DNA of 64,000 nucleotides from Vibrio sp. STUT-A11. GTDB taxonomy: Bacteria; Pseudomonadota; Gammaproteobacteria; Enterobacterales; Vibrionaceae. Shown in pieces: positions 60,408 to 64,000 of this stretch; position 1 is the stretch's first letter; every line of letters begins with the position of its first letter. The stretch lies in assembly GCF_026000435.1 (NCBI RefSeq), contig NZ_AP026763.1, positions 2,542,001-2,606,000 on the forward strand. Reading direction: 5' to 3'. The position numbers and the translations under genes were made by a program. Under the pieces are notes generated by a model that saw only the letters and a program-made list of their open reading frames with translations, made no database searches and was not told the origin of the DNA.

Positions 60408-61190
60408 ATGTCTATTCATCTTGTTATTATTGATGCCCTAAATCTGATCCGCCGAGTGCACTCCGCTCAACCCGATCCCACTGACATAGCAAGAACGATT
60501 ACCACTACCCAAAGAACGCTGACTCGGATCCTGTCCGAGGCGCAACCAACCCATATCATTGCGGTGTTTGATCATCATGAACAAGACCGGGGCTGGCGTG
60601 CCAAGATACTGCCGGACTACAAACAGAACCGTAAACCCATGCCAGAGCCCTTGATGCAAGGCCTTGATGTGATTCAGCAAGCCTGGTGGGAGCAAGGCAT
60701 TGACTCATTACTGTCTGACGGTGATGAAGCCGATGACTTAGTAGCAACCCTAGCAACCAAAGTCGCTGGGCATGGAGAAAAGGTCACCATTGTTTCGACC
60801 GACAAAGGCTACTGTCAACTGCTCTCCCCTACACTTCAAATTCGTGATTACTTCCAGCACCGTTGGTTAGATGAGCCATTCATTGAAAAAGAGTTTGGAG
60901 TTAAGCCAAGTCAATTGGCTGATTACTGGGGACTGGCTGGTATCAGCTCTAGTCAGGTTCCGGGGGTTCCAGGTATTGGCCCTAAAGCGGCAAAAGAAAT
61001 TCTTACCCAATTCGATGATATTGAAGCGGCTTACACCAGTGATGAATTGCTACCAAAGTATCGCAAAAAGCTGGATGAGCATATCGAGTCGGCTCGCTTA
61101 TGTAAGCAGGTCGCCGCACTCAAATGCGATATTGAGCTTGGCTTCAATCTGCAAGATATCCGCTTTACCGGGCCCAATAAAGTGGAGTAA
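60408..61190 (+). CDS. xni: Flap endonuclease Xni (ExoIX)
   Basis: The protein has 260 residues and the fold of the 5'-nuclease domain of DNA polymerase I. Metal-binding acidic residues appear in IDALNLIRR, the DGDEADDLVATLA cluster and STDKGYCQL. The helix-hairpin-helix is VPGVPGIGPKAAKEIL. The Xni class lacks one of the usual metal sites and acts on DNA flaps. The ATG at 60408 lies just after a terminator-like hairpin. Confidence 0.93.
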   Translation: MSIHLVIIDALNLIRRVHSAQPDPTDIARTITTTQRTLTRILSEAQPTHIIAVFDHHEQDRGWRAKILPDYKQNRKPMPEPLMQGLDVIQQAWWEQGIDSLLSDGDEADDLVATLATKVAGHGEKVTIVSTDKGYCQLLSPTLQIRDYFQHRWLDEPFIEKEFGVKPSQLADYWGLAGISSSQVPGVPGIGPKAAKEILTQFDDIEAAYTSDELLPKYRKKLDEHIESARLCKQVAALKCDIELGFNLQDIRFTGPNKVE

Positions 61191-61272
61191 CAAGCAAACA
61201 TCATGTAATAAAAAGTACCTATTCGAAAGGAATAGGATTCTATAGATTTAAATTGTTCTCTTTACACTCATC

Positions 61273-61410
61273 ACCGTCATTCCAGCGAGCCTTAGCGAGA
61301 CTCGGAATCTAATATCAGGGTACAGTGAAGTATTAGGGTCGACCTTAGCGACAAAGCGCTCGGATAGTAGATTCTGAATCACGCTCGTGCCTCGCTGTTC
61401 AGAATGACGA
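61273..61410. repeat. Dispersed 138-bp element, copy D
   Basis: Begins ACCGTCATTCC and ends GAATGACG. The left end folds as ATTCC-CGAG...CTCG-GAAT and the right end as ATTCTGAA...TTCAGAAT. It is the closest relative of copy A, in the same orientation. It lies in the convergent gap between xni and rlmM. Confidence 0.8.
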
Positions 61411-61482
61411 GAAGGCATGGCCCTGCTGCTCGATGAGCAAGCTGCACGGCCAGTTCAAAAGGCGCTTTTTGATCCTAGAAGA

Positions 61483-62574
61483 TTAGTATGGCGAGATGTT
61501 CGATAAGCACTGGATGTGAATGGTGATCTCTTCACGGTCATGGTAAAGGTGCTTAGCTTGCAGCTTAAACTTCACCTTGTTCTCAATCAGGAACATTTTC
61601 AGGTTTTCAAGATCTTGCAAAACCTCGTCATAACGGCCTTTCATTGGAAGTTTCAGGTTAAAGATGGCTTCTTTTGCCCAGCCTTTCAGTAGCCACTGTC
61701 CCATAAGATGAGCCACGCGTGCAGGCTTCTCAACCATGTCACACACAATCCAGGTGACATTCTTACGGTCTGGTTCAAACTTAAAGCCGTCCACCATGTG
61801 GTGCTTAATCTGGCCAGTTTCCATCAGACTGTCTGCCATCATGCCGTTGTCAACACAATGCACGAACATCGAACGCTTCACCAATTGGTATGTCCAGCCA
61901 CCCGGACACGCACCCAGATCTACCCCCCACATGCCGGGAGCCAAACGCTCATCCCACTCTTCACGTGGAATAAATACATGGAAGGCTTCTTCAAGCTTCA
62001 ATGTTGAACGGCTTGGTGCATCTGCCGGGAACTTCAGACGAGGAATTCCCATGAAGAATTGTGAGTTATTCCCCGGGAATGAGTAACCCACGTAACAATG
62101 ACCCGGTGCAACAAAGCAGATGTGTAATACTGGCTTCTTAGCGTTGTCTTTATCCCACATCAAGCCTTTTCCACGTAGCGCCTGACGCATTGGTACAGTA
62201 AATTTACGGCAGAATTTTAGTAGCTCTTTCGCCTCATTGGTGTCTGGCGTTTCAATACGCAGATCACCACAACGAGGGAAACCTTCAACTTCAGACAACA
62301 CCTCAAGAATTGGGCTGATGCGGTCATCGCTTGGCAAAGATTCACATTCGGCTGCAACAGCAAACATTTGGCGAGCAAAGATCAAAGAACTGAAGTCGAG
62401 ACCTTTTACCAGCTTGTCTGCGTCTCCATCCTGGTAACACTCGAAGACAACATAACCTGAGTTTTTCTTCACACGAGGGAAGCCGTACACTTCCAACTGT
62501 GTCGCTTTGTCCTGAATTTCACCAGCACACTCTTTCTCAAAGCCTGAACGGCAATAGAGCATTAGTTGTTTCAC
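61483..62574 (-). CDS. rlmM: 23S rRNA (C2498) 2'-O-ribose methyltransferase
   Basis: The protein has 363 residues. An N-terminal THUMP-like region (CRSGFEKECAGEIQDKA) precedes a FtsJ/RrmJ-type catalytic domain with the AdoMet motif VDLGACPGGWTYQLV near residue 215 and the catalytic Lys in FNLKLPMKGRYDE. The start is a GTG at 62574, 8 nt after AGAGG. It overlaps the stop of ygdD by two or three bases, the same order as E. coli. Confidence 0.96.
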   Translation of the reverse strand: MKQLMLYCRSGFEKECAGEIQDKATQLEVYGFPRVKKNSGYVVFECYQDGDADKLVKGLDFSSLIFARQMFAVAAECESLPSDDRISPILEVLSEVEGFPRCGDLRIETPDTNEAKELLKFCRKFTVPMRQALRGKGLMWDKDNAKKPVLHICFVAPGHCYVGYSFPGNNSQFFMGIPRLKFPADAPSRSTLKLEEAFHVFIPREEWDERLAPGMWGVDLGACPGGWTYQLVKRSMFVHCVDNGMMADSLMETGQIKHHMVDGFKFEPDRKNVTWIVCDMVEKPARVAHLMGQWLLKGWAKEAIFNLKLPMKGRYDEVLQDLENLKMFLIENKVKFKLQAKHLYHDREEITIHIQCLSNISPY

Positions 62575-62969
62575 TTGGAGACCTCTTTGATATTAAACGC
62601 AGCAAAAAAGAACGAGCACCAACCGATCATGAACATCAATCCTCCCAACGGAGTAATCGGTCCAAACCATTTAATGCCTGTCAGCGCCAGCGCGTATAGA
62701 CTGCCGCTAAAACAAAAGATGCCGATGATAAAGCAAATTGCAGCGATGAAAAAATACTTTTGTGCTTTTTGTTCCAAATTCATCAACAACAGAATGGCAC
62801 AAAATAGGACGGCAAAAGTATGGATGAACTGGTAAAGAACACCAGTCTCAAACACATCAAGAAGATAGGGAGCAAGCATCGCTTTTAAACCATGGGCCGC
62901 GAACGCGCCAAGCGCAACCGAAACAAGCCCGGAAAGACCAGAAAAGGAAAGTAACCACTTACTTTTCAC
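62571..62969 (-). CDS. ygdD: DUF423 inner-membrane protein YgdD
   Basis: The protein has 132 residues and four transmembrane helices. The family opening FSGLSGLVSVALGAFAAHGLK and the central ETGVLYQFIHTFAVL are present. The start is a GTG at 62969 (MKSKWLLS). It overlaps the hydrolase gene upstream and rlmM downstream, so a single transcript is likely. The function is unknown. Confidence 0.9.
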   Translation of the reverse strand: MKSKWLLSFSGLSGLVSVALGAFAAHGLKAMLAPYLLDVFETGVLYQFIHTFAVLFCAILLLMNLEQKAQKYFFIAAICFIIGIFCFSGSLYALALTGIKWFGPITPLGGLMFMIGWCSFFFAAFNIKEVSK

Positions 62970-63582
62970 TGTACACCTCTTTAATAAATTTCGCTAAGTG
63001 TTCAACAGCCAGAGCAATATTGCCCTCTTCGGTGTAACCAGAACGCTTACGTGGTTTAAAACTATGGTCACCATCAGGTACAAAAGTGACAGACACCTGC
63101 TCAGATAACGTGAAGTTTTCAAACTCCTCACGCTTTCCAAAGGTATCTCGCTCGCCTTGTAGAATCAGTGTGGGCTTCTCAAGCGTTGCCAGATGCTCAC
63201 CTTTGTAGTTTTCTGGCTTACCCGGTGGATGAAAAGGAAAACCTAAACAAGCAATGCCTGTCACCAGCGTATTTTCAGCCAATAAACTCGACATGCGCCC
63301 GCCCATAGATTTACCACCAATGACCACTGGCTTATCGGTAAAGTGAGTGATTACTTCTTCATAGGCTTCGAGCAATTTTGGCGCACGATCTGGCGGACGC
63401 TTTTTACCGTCTTCAGCACGTTTAACCATATAAGGAAAATTAAAACGGACGACACGAATTCCCTGCTCAACGAGTCCTTTAGCGACGGCAGCCATGAAGT
63501 CATGCTCCATGCCAGCCCCAGCACCATGAGCAAAAATAAATAACGGTCCGTTTTCCGGCCCCTCAACTATCCACTGGTTCAT
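62959..63582 (-). CDS. Alpha/beta hydrolase, Tex30/KANL3-like family
   Basis: The protein has 207 residues. The oxyanion-side FAHGAGAGMEHDFM, nucleophile elbow GKSMGGRM, acid Asp in GERDTFGK and His in PDGDHSFKPRK form a complete triad. The substrate is unknown. The ATG at 63582 follows AGGAAG; the longer frame from 63690 lies within gcvA. Its start overlaps the end of gcvA by 20 nt, and the gene is inserted between gcvA and ygdD relative to E. coli. Confidence 0.85.
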   Translation of the reverse strand: MNQWIVEGPENGPLFIFAHGAGAGMEHDFMAAVAKGLVEQGIRVVRFNFPYMVKRAEDGKKRPPDRAPKLLEAYEEVITHFTDKPVVIGGKSMGGRMSSLLAENTLVTGIACLGFPFHPPGKPENYKGEHLATLEKPTLILQGERDTFGKREEFENFTLSEQVSVTFVPDGDHSFKPRKRSGYTEEGNIALAVEHLAKFIKEVYSEK

Positions 63583-64000
63583 CCAATACTTCCTCTTGTT
63601 CTTTTCTTGCCGTTGCAAGCATCCAGTCACGAAATGTCGCAATACGTCCCATGTCTGCTTGCTGCTCATGACACACCACATAGAACGCATTTTTCGAAAT
63701 TAAGACCTCATCGAATGGCGCAATAAGTCGCCCAGCTTCCATTTCTGGCTGAGCTAAAACGTTATTTCCTAGCGCAATACCTTGTCCGTGTACCGCTGCC
63801 TGCAACACCATCGTCGAGTGGCTAAAAATTGGACCATGATTTACATTGATGCCTTCGATATTGTAATGACGTGTAAACTGCTTCCAGTCTTTACGCGAAG
63901 TATCATGTAACAAAGTGTGTAATCGGAGATCATTGAGTGATTCTAACGGCTTCGTCCCCAAGAGTAACGATGGGGAGCAAAGTGGAATCAAAAATTCCTG
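63563..64000 (-). CDS. gcvA: LysR regulator GcvA, C-terminal part (5' end beyond window)
   Basis: Only the last 145 or so residues are here: the distal effector-binding domain with LLHDTSRKDWKQF, VNHGPIFSHSTMVLQAAVHGQGIALGNN and FYVVCHEQQADMGRIATFRDWML. This is the GcvA pattern, and the gcvA-ygdD-rlmM order matches E. coli. GcvA controls the glycine cleavage system and, in E. coli, the sRNA gene gcvB, which would lie just outside. The DNA-binding domain is not in the window. Confidence 0.85.
   Translation of the reverse strand, partial: QEFLIPLCSPSLLLGTKPLESLNDLRLHTLLHDTSRKDWKQFTRHYNIEGINVNHGPIFSHSTMVLQAAVHGQGIALGNNVLAQPEMEAGRLIAPFDEVLISKNAFYVVCHEQQADMGRIATFRDWMLATARKEQEEVLDEPVDS

Overview
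This window is chromosomal DNA from a Vibrio, most likely of the Harveyi clade (V. parahaemolyticus / V. alginolyticus / V. campbellii). The grounds are a 560-residue NutA-type 5'-nucleotidase lipoprotein, gene order matching the gammaproteobacterial core map with Vibrio-type insertions, and a very large tRNA-Met/Leu/Gln array. The sequence is almost entirely core housekeeping genome. I see no prophage, integron, insertion sequence, CRISPR array or secretion system. The genus call is an inference from memory of these families, not from a search.

Layout. 1-5.8 kb: a partial KdgM-like porin, a TraB/GumN lipobox-free exported protein, a tRNA-Pro gene set among decayed tRNA-Pro copies and terminators, a small DUF3149 membrane protein behind an FNR-like site, smrA, rluF and ybaK. 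5.9-13.2 kb (minus strand): nutA, then the hemA-prfA-prmC-sirB2-sirB1-kdsA operon. 13.3-17.7 kb: lolB-ispE-prs, pth, ychF. 17.97-20.58 kb: 21 tRNA genes (4 Met, 11 Leu, 6 Gln). 20.9-28.0 kb: ubiF facing miaB-phoH-ybeY-corC-lnt. 28.2-41.4 kb: ybeL-like, leuS-lptE-holA, rsfS-rlmH-mrdA-mrdB-rlpA, dacA, ybeD, lipB-lipA. 41.9-49.3 kb: glyA, a YitT protein, treR-treB-treC, gmhB. 49.6-52.1 kb: metNIQ. 52.4-58.8 kb: DUF2310, syd, queF, a TPR receptor with a degenerate GGDEF fold, and an active-looking diguanylate cyclase. 59-64 kb: ppnN-xni, rlmM-ygdD-hydrolase-gcvA (partial).

How the genes work together. Several blocks serve translation: tRNA genes, prfA/prmC, pth, ychF, miaB, ybeY, rsfS, rlmH, rluF, rlmM, leuS, queF, ybaK. 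A second theme is the cell envelope: lolB, lptE, lnt, mrdAB, rlpA, dacA, kdsA, gmhB. Cofactor and one-carbon metabolism is represented by lipAB, glyA, metNIQ, hemA and ubiF. Recognisable regulatory sites are a MetJ box pair before metN, a PurR box at glyA, two TreR-type operators at treB, and an FNR-like box before the DUF3149 gene.

The most unusual material is non-coding. Six tRNA-Leu genes in the array are preceded at an almost fixed distance by an 11-bp hairpin with a conserved ACCAAT loop whose stem covaries. Two tRNA-Leu precursors have flanks that pair into an identical bulged stem of different sequence. Two families of dispersed repeats (about 138 bp, four copies; 163 bp, two copies at about 94% identity) all lie in tail-to-tail intergenic gaps.
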